Source: Ligula intestinalis (taxonomy: Eukaryota; Platyhelminthes; Cestoda; Diphyllobothriidea; Diphyllobothriidae). Taken from it: a DNA stretch of 64,000 bases. The stretch covers positions 50,516,683 to 50,580,682 of the forward strand of contig JAYGXS010000003.1 in assembly GCA_036362985.1 (NCBI GenBank). Direction: 5' to 3'. Below the pieces are notes generated by a model. The model saw only the letters and a program-made list of their open reading frames with translations. It was not told the origin of the DNA and made no database searches. The position numbers were made by a program, and so were the translations under genes. This document shows, in pieces, positions 12,195-23,558 of the stretch (position 1 is the first letter of the stretch; every line of letters begins with the position of its first letter).

Positions 12195-12450
12195 GCACGA
12201 CACACTTGTCCCTTCCTGCTGTCTTTGGAGCACACACTCGAGCCCCGCCGCAAGGCGCCTAACGGTACAGGCAGAATTACGTTACCGGCAAAGACAAGGG
12301 AGTCTACGATGGTCATTTGTAGCTTATTACCCGTTGTCAGCTAGTCATGCCCAACTCAAGTTTTGCCGCAGAGATTGGTGCCCCGCTTGAGTTTTGGACC
12401 CGCGACCTTGTTAATTAGAAATCCAACACTCAAACCACTGCACCGGGGGC
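12195..12450 (-). repeat. tRNA-derived SINE (family 1), minus strand
   Basis: Read on the minus strand there is a tRNA-like head (GCAGTGGTTTGAGTGTTGGA, then GTCGCGGGTCCAAAACTC) followed by the family body, including a diverged GACAACGGGTAATAAGCTAC. This matches the plus-strand copies at 10418 and 21025. The small open frames over it are shadows of the repeat. Confidence 0.6.
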
Positions 12451-14969
12451 TCGCTGTCTTGTCAGTCTTGGATTGGGAATATACAGTGGCAGATATGCAT
12501 ACACTGATCAGTGAAGGCGGGACACCAATTTCTGGGGCAACACTTAAGTTGTGTGTGATTAGCTGACGATTCTATTCGTTTTTGACTTTGTCGGTTATGT
12601 CCTTCTGCCTATATCAGCATTTCGTTACGTACAGTAGACTACGGTATTGCTTATAAGCAACCCTTACTTTTATCTACAAGGTAAAAATGCATAAGAATGT
12701 CAAGTATTGAGATCTATGCCCTACTTAGATGCTATATTTGTGCATTGAGGACCTATAAATGAAAACTCCCGTAGTACGGGTGACCGTAAGCTAAATCTCG
12801 AAAGGTGTTAGGACTTCATTTAAGGATAGGGTTGTGTTTAGAATAACTGTTGACTTAAGGACTATGTGAGTTGTCAATGTGGAATTAAGAGCTCGGCAAC
12901 CACTCTGATTGTGGATACTTGCTGCCTTGTTCAACCGTCCTCCTTGTCAATAATTATTCATCGTTAAAACAGTGTAGACAACCAATTGGATATTGTAGTT
13001 AAAACGGAAACTAAAAATGCAGATAAAACTAGGAGGTTTTCAAATAATTTCCATCAAATTATGATTTTATGCAACAATCTTTCATACGATAGGCCTCATG
13101 AGTGTCGCCCGTTAGTTGTTCCTTATATATTTGTCCCGGAGATATCACGTATCACGTGCTTTCATTTCGGTAGATGCAACGATTCTGGTTCGTCCTTGCC
13201 TAGTTTCGTTTGCGAACTACTGTAGAATGTGTGAAACTACGTGTTGCGTGATGCTTTCGGGCAAACATTCGTCCTTATTTTGGTTTTGGGACATTGCTGT
13301 TACTGTTCTGGTGTTGAGAGCCTAAAAATTCCTTTTACCTGCATAAACCTGGCCTTCAGGTATGCCTATTCATTCGTCCACTGTAAGTGTCTCAATCCTA
13401 ATCGAGATTTAGTTGACACCCAATGGCCGCTTTTGCGATGGAATCCATATTCTTGGTAGGAATACTACATTTCCATGTGCTAGCAGGTATTTATCACTGA
13501 ATGAATTGATGCGATTTCGTTGAAATATTATAGCCATCTGATGAGGGTTGATGAATTTTGTGAGCGAAATAAATCTATATGGAGACCGCTCAAATGATTA
13601 AAATAAACCCACAAACTAAAGTACATTGGAATAGTTAGGCCTTGTGTTTCGGGAAATGAGCGCTTAAGCTGTTAATTTTGTATTATGAGACTCCGTTTAA
13701 TGAGAATTTATAATTATTACTCAAGTCTGAGTCATTTCCGCCAAATGTTCCTATAAAACTTGGTTTATTCTACATGCAGAGCATGTGGTATTCAGCATAA
13801 TTTGGAGTTCGAAAAATTTGTAAAGAAAGGCTTCGAAAAATTAATCTTTAAGATCTTCTATGTCAGTAGGTTCCAGCAAGAAGCCATCAATTTAACAGTA
13901 CTCAGTATGTGCACTATTGATGAAGTAATTAGATCTACTCCAAAAGGTCAGAAGACTTGAATGAATGAATTTACGTCAGCCCTTTTCCTAGACACTATTT
14001 TAATTAAAAGGGATTCATTGTTAATCGAACGCAGGATCTAGCCACATAGAAATAAAGATCAGGAATACAGGCGTTTGGTACAATAATTTCTTGGTTCCTG
14101 TTAAGTGATGTTAAAACAGAACTACCGGTCAACGAATATACACTAAAGCAGATGCCACTTTCAGAAAGTTAGAGGTGTGGACCATTTCTCTAGTAATGCG
14201 ATCTGGAATTCACTCTCTCAAAAATAGATTGATTTGGCCTTTGTTACAATTAGTGCTTCTGTAGTATCCAATTTGTTCGATAAGGACCAAAAAAGTGTGC
14301 AGAAATTAATAATATTTTAAATTAACGGTCAATCACTAAATTTTCCTTTACTGTACGTTATTAGCATATGTCAGCTCTTGTGTTTCCGCTCTAAGGAACA
14401 TATTTAATTGTATGCATATTTCTATCACACCATTTGAGCGAATAACGCGACTGCTTTAGTTCATTCTATTCCAAGAAGCCGCGGTATTATGCCGCTGTTG
14501 GACATAGATCTTTCTACAACACCTCTGTGCCATTATTGATTACATGCGTTAGAAAATGGTGACAATTTTCCAGATATTTATGTCTGAGTTGCAAACTTGA
14601 TGATCTAGAAAAAAACACACACATCCTTATTGCTATCTGTAATCATTTTTCATATCATACATTTTTTATTTAAAAAATTGCTTATAAGACGTAGTGGCGG
14701 AAGCAGTCAGCAACTTATTAGTAAGGCGTGTGACATTCCACCTCAATAACACTCCAAACCATGCGATTATGTCGCTTTATCCGTCATTTGACTAAGAGGA
14801 GACACCCGAAACGACGGCAGGAGATCTGGCAGTCAAAAAACTCCATTCTGTATTCCGGTGCGCCAACAGGCTCTTTCGGAGTTTCCCGCGCTTTTGATCA
14901 ATGAACTTAAATTCTTAACATTGCCCCAAAAAAATAAACTTTTTATAACTGCCGCCAAAGTTAACTAAT
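12451..14969. other. No recognised gene
   Basis: AT-rich. A candidate open segment at 13780-13927 (after tacatgcag) reads EFEKFVKKGFEKL but has no confident donor. I leave it uncalled. Confidence 0.4.
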
Positions 14970-16030
14970 GCATGTCTTCGGAGTTCTCATTGTCATTGCC
15001 ACACCTGCTATCACCCTTGAGAATTGTGCACCGCGAATTGGTTCATTTTTAATTCATCAGTTACCAGAAGACCACTATTTGGACTGTACTTCTAGAAAGC
15101 CTTTTGGGTGAACCCTTGCGCCGTTGTTCTTTGACAGACATGTGAAGGCGTTACAAAGCGTGAACTGCGTTTCGATAAATTTTCCCCGTGAGTCATTCGG
15201 GTGCTTCTTGAGCCAATTTTCTCATGCCTGTCTGCAATAATCCATCCCGTCATAAAAGTATCAACAATACTTGACAATGCCATCTAATTCACGTTTAGAT
15301 GGAAGGAATAAAGGTCGTTAACGTTACGGAATGCATGTCTTTGGAGTTCGTATTATCATCGCCTCACCTGCTATTTCCCTTAAGAATTATGCGTTGTTAA
15401 TCAGTTGATTTCTAATTCAGCAGTTAACAGAAGACCATTATGTGGACTGTAATTCTAGAAAGCTTTTTGGATGACCCCTTGCGCCGTTGGTGTTGTCTGA
15501 CACACTCAGTGGAGGCGTTACACAGCGTGAAATGCGTTTCAATCAATTTTCCCCGTGAGTCATTCGAGTGCTTTTCTGAGTAAATTTTCTCATGGCTGTC
15601 TTCAATAATGCATCCCGTCATAAAAGCATAAGCAATAATTGACAAGGCCATCTATTCCACGTTTAGGGGGAGTGAACAGAGGCTGTCTACTTTACTTTTT
15701 GCATGTCTTTGGAGTTCTCATTGTCATCGCCGCACCTGCTATCGTCTTTGAGAATTGTGCGTAGGTAACGTCAGACTTCAGACGATCTAATATAAGAAAG
15801 TACACCTTTTAAGTCTTTTTTCACGGCCCCTTTGCACCACTGACGTTGACTGACACACATGTAGATGTGTGAAATAGCGTGAACTGATTTTCAATCGGTT
15901 TTTCCGTATGTCATTCGAGTGTTTTTCTAGGACGGTTTTTTATGCCTGCCTTAAGTAATCCATTCTTATAAAGTAAAAACCAATATTCGACAAGGCAGTC
16001 TAGTTCTCGTTTACTGGGCATAAAGAAAGA
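14970..16030. repeat. Three-copy tandem repeat, unit about 365 bp
   Basis: Units begin with GCATGTCTTYGGAGTTC at 14970, 15333 and 15701, giving periods of 363 and 368 bp; the third copy fades near 16030. Shared landmarks include CCCCGTGAGTCATTCGRGTG and ATCCCGTCATAAAAG. On the minus strand the first two copies each keep an open frame starting MALS (about 15283 and 15651) with a common FMTG-II-HEKI pattern, but the third is broken. Either this is a satellite-like array or a decayed repeated coding unit. Confidence 0.8.
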
Positions 16031-16129
16031 CATTTCGGAGGGTAGTGTAGTCTTGTGGAGCAACCGTTTTAAAAGCAGATTACTTTGACCTGTAATTTAC
16101 TACCACAATTTTTTGCCACTTTCACATCA

Positions 16130-16440
16130 AACTTTCCAACTGGCATAGAGTCTTGACGCGAAATACAATTAAAAGCTTTGCTTGCGTCAAAATATGCAAC
16201 ATCGTGTGCAAAGTCCACTCACACTGTACTATTTTTGGCTTCGAAAAAGTTTTTGCTGCTCGTCAACGGCAGTGTCGCACCCACGAGTGGGTAAGGTTGT
16301 TTTGGGCCAGAAAAGTATCTTTTGCAGAAATGTGAAGACTTAAGTTTGTTACTGCGCAATGCGGGTTGGTTTTGGTAATTGATCAAACGTCTGCACGTCT
16401 CCCGAAATAAGGTGCGCGCCACAAAGCCTGTCATTTCAAC
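16130..16440 (-). pseudogene. Degenerate LINE reverse transcriptase fragment
   Basis: On the minus strand the stretch near 16150-16220 reads VDFAHDVAYFDASKAFN, which resembles the reverse transcriptase catalytic block VDVxxLDFSKAFD of CR1/jockey-type LINEs, with the Asp before the SKAF motif kept. Upstream frames are shifted and the rest is unrecognisable. No complete ORF survives. Confidence 0.4.
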
Positions 16441-16981
16441 TGCAGAACAGAAAGATCTGTAAGACTACATTTCCTAGGAGTCAGTTACGAAATAAATAAG
16501 ACCTCCACTAAGAATGGATATTACTAGTGCTTTCCCGGCGGCCAATTTACGCGTATCCTTCGCGAAATCCCCTGTAGCAGGCCATATCGATGTTCATTTA
16601 CTAACGAACTCGCTTCTGTAGAACGATATACATAAGGTGAACAAGAAGACTTCTGAAGAAAGGGTGCGAAAACGCATATCTGTCTACGCTGGCAAAGGTG
16701 ATGGAACTATTCAACTCCCGCACAATTTATCAATACAAACATTCAATAGAAAGTTGTGGATGCACTAGCGGGTGTGAGCACACCACGGTAAAATACTGTA
16801 CTGCACAAACAAGTGCTAAGAACGGCTAGGATGTTTATGCATCGGTCAGCGAATCCAGCGATCTATTTCAGAAGACGTTTGTACAGGTTGTCTGTCTTCC
16901 GTGGTCGGTTCTCTGTGGGAAACATGCACCACCCAAACACTCGGATAACAGTCCCACGTACTCCACTTATTTGTCATCTTA

Positions 16982-17153
16982 GGCACAACGATATCAAACT
17001 TCGGCAAAGAGAAAGCAGAATGAAGGAACCATTTCTGGTTTATTAGCCATCGTCAGTCAGTTATACACAGACCCAAGCAATGTCCCACACAAGCCTCGAA
17101 CTCACGACCTTATTGCTCAGAGGTAAATGTCTTAGCCATTTAGCTAAAAGCTC
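16982..17153 (-). repeat. tRNA-derived SINE (family 1), minus strand
   Basis: On the minus strand there is an A-box-like TTAGCTAAATGGCTAAGAC, a B-box-like GTGAGTTCGAGGCTTG, then the family body (GACGATGGCTAATAAACC). It lies back to back with the plus-strand copy that starts just downstream. Confidence 0.65.
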
Positions 17154-17217
17154 TTTGTTTACCAAATGTAGGTCAAGGACTATTGAAATTCGTTGATAAA
17201 CTTTAACCTCTAAAGTG

Positions 17218-17480
17218 CCTCATCCCTACCACTCTGCCTTGGGTCCCACCAGAGGCGATTTCAGTGCAGAGTGTGGCACCACTTAGATCTGGGTATGACT
17301 GGTTGACGACGGCTAATAAGTCGAAAATGACTATTCTAGTCTCCCTTGTCTTTAACGGCAATACTATCTGCCTATAATAAAAGCTGTTACGGCTATCAGG
17401 GCATCTAACGGGACACAAGGCAGTGTGGGACAGATGGGTCTTTATATCGGTCTGGTGAATGTTCACCAACGAATATCAAA
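17218..17480 (+). repeat. SINE (family 1) body and tail, plus strand
   Basis: Contains GGTATGACTGGTTGACGACG, GTCTCCCTTGTCTTTAACGG and the tail-like AATGTTCACCAACGAATAT shared with the copies at 10370 and 21251. The tRNA-like head is not clear. Confidence 0.6.
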
Positions 17481-19017
17481 CTTCGTTTACCTACGTTTCT
17501 CAGGCTGGAAAATGAGTTTTGGTAATTTAAACAGTTAAAAAATGGCTTTCTTTGTCGTCTTCACAGGACCTTATATCCATAAAGCCATATTTTTTTCAAT
17601 GCTTTTTAAGGTATACCTTTTTAAAGGTGTTGATATAAACGTAGAACGGCATCTGTTTTTATGGATGAAAACTTGAAAACGCTGGTCAAAACTGCATCGG
17701 AATTTAAGCGACAATCTAAAACTTGACATGTAATCCATGAAATATTTTTAGCGAAAATTGACTAAAGTAAAGTTCTTGTGATAGAAATAAAATGCTATGG
17801 TTATGCATATGCCCGATGCTTACATATATTTAAAGTTGTTGCTTTAAGTCGCAGTTATTTGTCCCGTCTTTGGAACTTTAGTATAGATACTAAAATTGAT
17901 TTTTCTTAGCAAACAAAAAGTAATTTTAATTTTTTAAGCAGCAAATTAACCTAAGGTTTCTCAGTAGTACTTCGAAATATTCCTGCAAACGTTAATGCCG
18001 GTTTGCGATTGGTTATCAGTATTTCGCAAATATGGGCATTTTGCATGAAGTACCGACCACAGTGAATTTCTGCTTACTAACTTTTTAATCTGAACATATG
18101 ATTTGAGCAGAACGCAAAAATGATAAACCAGTGTTGACTGTTATTGCTCGAACATATAAAACAATTGGTTTTGAATTGTCGTCTGCGGCCAAAATAGGGG
18201 AGTAGCAGTCACTTATTTTTACGCCGTGTGTTTAAATTGCTATTGCATCTGGTCCAGTTTTAAAATGCCTGGCCATCTCGGTGGATTTCAAACCCACAAA
18301 CGCAAATAAAGAGCTTGCGTGCAGTTGGAGTTTTAAGCACCTGAGCTTAGAGGCCCTACTGCCAACTGTGAATTGAATAAGGTTTTGGTAAGGTTACCTA
18401 TCCAGCATTCTGTAAGCATGGAATTTAAAAATTTTAATGCAGATACCTGACTGTTCAAACATGACTTCCTAAGGAGTCAATTGAAATTCAACTGGATGGC
18501 TAACAATTTTACTTAATAAATAGCTTTACTCAAGTATCCAACCTACTGTTCTGAACTCTCAGCTCTAAACTCTCTCTTCGTGATTTATTCGGCAAAAACT
18601 AAGTGACGGGAATTCTCTAATAGAGCAGCAAGTTTTTTGGCTGAAATTATGGCGGAGTTTAATTTTTCCTACCTTCGCCGAGATCAAAGAGAGTGTATAG
18701 GAAGCCGACATTTGTGACGTCGACGTTTTAATGATATTGAGAAAAAAAACAACGGGACTGTCTAACGTATTTTCTTTCCTAAATTAAAGTGTTGTGGCGC
18801 ATTACGGAAACATGATGTTTTTTGCTCATTTTTTGAATGCTTTTTAACACTGTTGAAACTAGCTTAACAAATATACGAACTAAGATTTGACAGATTTCGT
18901 TAGAAAGCAGGTAATAAGTCTTATTAAATTAGGTTTGAATAATCAATAACGAAAGTTCTTTTAAAAACAAATTGTTGTTCCCGAATAAACGAAACGTTTC
19001 GCATGCCAGGTATCTGC
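17481..19017. other. No recognised gene
   Basis: AT-rich sequence with no convincing exon, RNA gene or repeat that I can name. Confidence 0.4.
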
Positions 19018-19903
19018 GTGGATAAGGAACAAGGCGTGTCGAGCACCGGATCAATTGATTTATTGTTCTGAGCTTTCGGGCTTTTACAGGATTCCATCTT
19101 CAGAGATGAAAAGTAGCAACTAAAAAGAGGGTAATTATAGTGGTCATAGGCCAATCAACTGTCAGAAATAATCACGTTGTTAAGGCGTTAAAAACAGCTA
19201 TCAAAAGGGATGGGGGGAGGAGGGCAATTAGCTGACATTAAGTCGGGGGCATTATAGTGGTGTACGCAAATGAGCCGTCCGTGGAGCACGGGTTCATGAA
19301 CAGCAATTATTGTGGCGCCTTGTCACCCGGTAGAGGGTCCTGGTAACCCTGCCTTCTCTTCTGGCCGGCTTGTCTTGGGACTTTCTGCGTTTGCAATTCT
19401 TACGTTCGGTTTGGTCTTGTTTCGTCCCTCGTTCACATAATGGCGCAGGACTTTGTTAGGCCGTGGGGACGTCAAGAAGCCTGTTGGCCGAGTTGGCATC
19501 TGAGTAGCATGCCTCAAGCATCAGCTTTTCGGCTTTTGAATTTCCTCAGCCTATGATGGTTGCTCCTTGAAAATCAAAGTCATGGCCAGTCGCTGCAACG
19601 CGTAATGAAAGGTGAGAGTTTGGGTATAGTCTCCCAGCTGCCCGTTTGTGCTCTTGAAGGCAGGTCTGCAATTAGGTTGGAGAAACAGGCCAACTCCATT
19701 AAGATCCCAGCCCTTTTGATAGCTGTTTCTAACGCCTTGACTACCTGATTATTTCTGACAGTTGATCGGTCTATGACCACTATAATTACCCTCTTTAAGT
19801 TGCTACATCTCATCTCTGAAAATGGACTTCTGTAAGAGTCCGAAAGCTCAGGACAATAAATCAATTGGTACGGTGCTCGGCACGTTTTCTTTTTTATCCA
19901 CAC
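19018..19903 (-). mobile_element. Penelope-like retroelement remnant between inverted LTR-like arms
   Basis: The two arms (19018-19209 and 19711-19903, about 192 bp each) are inverted copies of each other, with shared blocks such as GAGGGTAATTATAGTGGTCA and TCAACTGTCAGAAATAATCA. The 500 bp between them holds, on the minus strand, the tail of a Penelope-type GIY-YIG endonuclease domain (19456-19599). Penelope-like elements are known for LTR-like repeats in direct or inverted arrangement, which fits. The reverse transcriptase is missing, so the element is dead. Confidence 0.7.
19456..19599 (-). pseudogene. Penelope-like GIY-YIG endonuclease C-terminal fragment
   Basis: The minus-strand frame reads VAATGHDFDFQGATIIG, an in-frame stop, then KAEKLMLEACYSDANSANR and a stop after DVPTA. 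The TGH-FDF-GA-II block followed by K-x-E-x-x-x-LEA with a late Asn is the usual C-terminal part of the endonuclease domain that follows the reverse transcriptase in Penelope-like elements. Two in-frame stops and loss of everything upstream make it a relic. Confidence 0.6.
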
Positions 19904-20249
19904 AATCCGTTGTACGAGATGGTTATAACCTACAAAGACTTCCTGCAGCAACACACAGGCCATGCATTCAGGTGACTTAAAAACAACATATGCATTTTTG
20001 TGAACGTTCCATTGTCATTTATTTCCACTGTCAATAATTCTTGTAAATTTGTATGTGAAGAATATGGTGTACAAAGGTGTAAGCATCTTTCTCCCAAATA
20101 CACTGAAATAAAACGAAAAAATGTTCAAACTCACACAAAATTCACAAAGTACATAAGTTTTCAAAAGTGGGTGAGAATCCCTTACGTGGCTTAGTGCTTG
20201 GATAAGGTAATGGCAACGTCCTGTAATGCAGATGGTTGTGTTCAAAATG

Positions 20250-20390
20250 TAAGGGAAGATATGATAAGATCAAGGTTACAATGGGAGTTAAGTCTAGGTT
20301 GAGGGTTCTAGTTAGAGTCAGTGTTAAAGCTGGGGTCAGAGTGCAGATGGTGTTTTACGGTTTAGGTTAACGTTCAAGTGCGGAAAAAGG
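20250..20390 (+). repeat. Degenerate GGTTAG-like repeat
   Basis: Loose runs of GTTAGAGTC, GTTAAAGC and GGTTTAGGTTAACG suggest a decayed telomere-like or simple repeat, much weaker than the tract at 61325. A similar weak tract is at about 2530-2660. Confidence 0.25.
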
Positions 20391-20867
20391 CACCTTTTCT
20401 TGTAATTTAGTGCAGTGCCACTTTTATTACGCATTGACTGCTCTGTTCACCGTTCTGTAAGTGGAAATTGCATGACTGATTCCTGCAGACAACTCTACCA
20501 TCTTAAGACTATCAGTTTGCTGAGGCCTAGTAGTTCTCAAAAATACAGGTTGATTTTTAGTAGAATCATCTGCTTATATAATTCTTTACCACACTGAGTG
20601 CAAATGTACCAGATAAATCTCTAGACACGTGTTTCGGCCCACATACTAACATCAAGTTTCAGTCTGTGTCTCAAGATCTCTCTAAGTTCGCAACTAAAAG
20701 CTAAAGAAATTCAACAGCTACAATTTCAAAACAGGAGTATCCATTAGAAAGCATAGAGGGACTGTCAGGAGCCGGACTCTTGAAATTTGTCTCATGCAGC
20801 GGCACTCTATTGGCGAGAAAAGAGTCTGGGCCTTCCGTTGGTATCTGTGTTGCCAATTTGGTAAATA

Positions 20868-20990
20868 TGTACATAACTTTTACTGTTTGCTGCCCTTTGG
20901 TATTGTCGGCAAAGAGAAGGGAGACTGAAAGGGCTATTTCTGGCTTATTGGCCGTCGTCGGCCAGTCATAACCAACCCCAAAATATGCAA
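20868..20990 (-). repeat. SINE (family 1) body, minus strand
   Basis: The reverse complement contains GGTTATGACTGGCCGACGAC, GGCCAATAAGCC and CAGTCTCCCTTCTCTTTGCC, matching the family body. It lies head to head with the plus-strand copy that follows. Confidence 0.6.
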
Positions 20991-21024
20991 CACCCGCGCC
21001 GCAAAAAAGCGGCTTGATCTATTG

Positions 21025-21290
21025 GCTCAATGGTGGGAGTGTTAGACGCTAATTAAAAGCGGTCACGAGTTCTAGTCTCGTGGGGTGGGCCACTCGAGGT
21101 TATGACTGGCTGATGAGGGCTAATAAGCCAAATAATGGCCATTCCGGTCACCCTTGTGTTTTCTGTGAGTACAATCTGCCTAGACTACTAGCCACTGTGC
21201 GGCTTTTGTTAAGGTCCGAGAATGTAGACCCAGTTCCTTTAGCGCTCGGTCAACGTTCATCAACGAGTACTACCTACCTGTTTGCAGCCT
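21025..21290 (+). repeat. tRNA-derived SINE (family 1), plus strand
   Basis: A-box-like TTGGCTCAATGGTGGGAG at about 21023, B-box-like ACGAGTTCTAGTCTCG near 21064, then the family body (ATGACTGGCTGATGAGGGC) and the tail AACGTTCATCAACGAGTA at about 21253. It is the best-preserved head in the window. Confidence 0.7.
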
Positions 21291-21651
21291 GTGAGAATTA
21301 TTCAGTTTTTCCGCATTGGCTGACGAACATCGGCCAAATATTTGCATGAAATTTTGATCTTTAGCTCTATACTCTTAAGCAAGACTATCTACTCCGAAAT
21401 CAAAATATATGTCTGAGGAAGTTAAAACGCTACAATGCCATCTCCGTATATTTCACTTGATATTCAACTATCTTTATGTTTACCACACAAAAGGATTGAT
21501 AGACCAGAATTTATTGGGCTCTGCATACCGCGTTACTTAAAGTGAAGGGCAATGCTGAATAGGGACTCCCTATTTTAGGAGTTCATTGTTATTAATACTG
21601 AAAAAACTATCTATATATTTTTTTTGCTCTATTTTATCTAAACCTCATTAG

Positions 21652-21731
21652 CTCATGCACTGCAAGAAACCATCGAAATCCCCGGCGGTTGGGTTCTTGT
21701 AATTAGCTCCCATAAGAAAGAATTTGTGTGA
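21652..21731 (+). CDS. Possible terminal exon of the upstream modular gene
   Basis: After a pyrimidine-rich tract ending in cctcattag, a frame opens with two bases completing a codon, reads HALQETIEIPGGWVLVIS and then SHKKEFV, and ends in TGA at 21729-21731. AATAAA follows at 21759-21764, a sensible distance for polyadenylation. The preceding exon has not been found, so the phase cannot be checked and the link to the upstream exons is a guess. Confidence 0.3.
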
Positions 21732-21758
21732 CAACAAAGTTATCACATGAAAGCCGTA

Positions 21759-21764
21759 AATAAA
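21759..21764 (+). promoter_or_regulatory. Candidate polyadenylation signal AATAAA
   Basis: It lies 28 nt after the stop of the candidate terminal exon. AATAAA is common by chance in AT-rich DNA; position is the only support. Confidence 0.25.
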
Positions 21765-23236
21765 GGGAAGCTTTCTAAATGCTGACTACTTAGTTTATGG
21801 TTCACTGCCTTGATAGGAAGCTAAAAGTTATTTTGGGTGCCCAATATATTCAACTTAATTTTATAAGAAAATCACATATTGATCATTAACAAGATAAGCC
21901 GAAAAGGCAGAACAAATCTGAATTAGAAATAAGGCATTTTACCAGGCAATAATTGTTACAGTAAAATAATCTATCCCTTGCGCAAATATGTCGATAAAAC
22001 ACCTTCACTTTAAAGTAAACTTGCAATTTAAGCTTATTTTTAGCTTTGCAAGTAATTGCGGTGGTTGATTACCGTACTCGAGGAAATAATGTTTCTGAGA
22101 ACTGTTAAAGAAATTTAAAATTAACTGTTGTATCACAGTCGAATTCTGCCAAAGCCAGCAATTTTTATCTGAATGGCTGAAATGAATTATTGAAATCTGC
22201 AAGAAAATATTTGTTTAAAAATGAAGCTACTCTCTACAAAATGTTAATGACGTTTAAAACCAACAGTTACATCCATGTTTAAAATACAATTTCTGCGGTC
22301 TTAAACAGTCTACTATTGAGATCATTAGAACTCATTTGAGCTTAATAATCCACATTAATTAGTTATGACCTAGAACTAGTTAAAACATTCGGAAAAACTG
22401 ATACTGGGGGGTTTAAACACAATAAATTCGTTGACCTAAATCCGTAACCTGTGAAAGTATATTTGACGTTGCTAATGCTAATTCCTAAAGCTGCGATAGA
22501 TATTGGGCCTCTTTCTACAGCCTAATATGTTCTAAAAACTGCTTTATTTTCTGTTCACTGGTAAAAGAACCCTTATAAGCAAAAAGCGAAAATCTCTTTG
22601 CCGTTCCTCGTGGCTTCTCTCCAAGCCAACATCACGAGCTGACTGTGGCGCAGATTTACAATTAAATTAAAATCTTCTGCGTCGACAAGCAAGAATCCTT
22701 GGCAGCGCATAATACAATTAGGCATTAACGCTACCCTGTTCCCTCGCCTGTATGCGCAAACGAATAAGACAAGGCAAAGTCAGTAGGGCTTTTTCCTACT
22801 GTCAACCGCAGTAGTAAGTAGTCGCTGGAGATCTTACTCACACCATCCAGCACATTGCGTCATCACACAGCATTGCTCACTTGCTTCTGGAATCCATAAG
22901 CCAGGTAACAGATGAGCATAGTAGGTCAGTGATTGACTAAAGCACTGCTGTAAAGCCGTGTGAAATCAATAACCTGACTGGTGTGACTTGTAGCTTTTGG
23001 TCAGACGTCCCCCCTCCACCTGCCCCCACCGGCGAGGACGTGCTCAGCTGCCGTATGAGAGAAGATAGGTGTGACGGGGATGTCTTTTATCAGGACGCAC
23101 ACGCAATGAATAAAAGTCAGGCGCGTGCCTAGCCTCACCAGTAATTAACGACGCAAACAGTAAAAGTTGGTAGGATCTGTGATCCGTGCACTCATTTTGT
23201 CATGCAAAAGCTTGCAGTTGGGGGACGCCGGTGCCC

Positions 23237-23266
23237 ATGTTGTTCATGCTTCGAAAAGCCTGCAAA
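23237..23266 (+). CDS. Possible first coding exon of the downstream modular gene
   Basis: ATG at 23237 opens ten codons (MLFMLRKACK) ending at a consensus donor GTAAGT in phase 0. A locally GC-richer stretch (about 22700-23230) precedes it, as expected near a promoter, though no TATA box is convincing. No signal peptide is evident. The next candidate piece, a 12-nt micro-exon at 23547, is phase compatible; no exon has been found that bridges from phase 0 to the phase-2 exon at 24863. Confidence 0.3.
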
Positions 23267-23546
23267 GTAAGTCCTTTGATGTATAGTTTATATCCGATTT
23301 TGCCTTTGTAAAATGCGTATGTTCACAAAAACGTTTAGCAGCCAGTCTATTTTTCGCAGAAATTCACTCAGAGAGAACTCATTCTTGAATATTATTGTCA
23401 AATAATAATGATAATTATTTTATATTGTATTATGATTCCTTAAATACCTAAAGCAGATGTTTCAGCTTATAATTAAGGGAAACCGTTAAACTGAAATAGC
23501 TGTTACATTTTTCTCTCAATTTCTTTTTCCGAATCGTCAACTTAAG

Positions 23547-23558
23547 GATACCTCCCAG
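23547..23558 (+). CDS. Possible 12-nt micro-exon (GATACCTCCCAG)
   Basis: It lies between the acceptor aacttaag and the consensus donor GTAAGC, phase 0 in and out, coding DTSQ. Very short; supported only by the donor and by phase agreement with the ATG exon at 23237. A similar CCCAGGTAAG context at about 38050 lowers confidence because it could be part of a repeat. Confidence 0.25.

Noticed and set aside
13540..13590. CTGATGAGGG...GCGAAAT, hammerhead ribozyme-like
   Set aside because: The core strings are present but the sequence between them cannot form stem II, and no stem III partner is evident.
13760..13960. Frame with EKFVKKGFEKL as another copy of the TFVKML exon
   Set aside because: The resemblance is short and no donor in the right phase is convincing.
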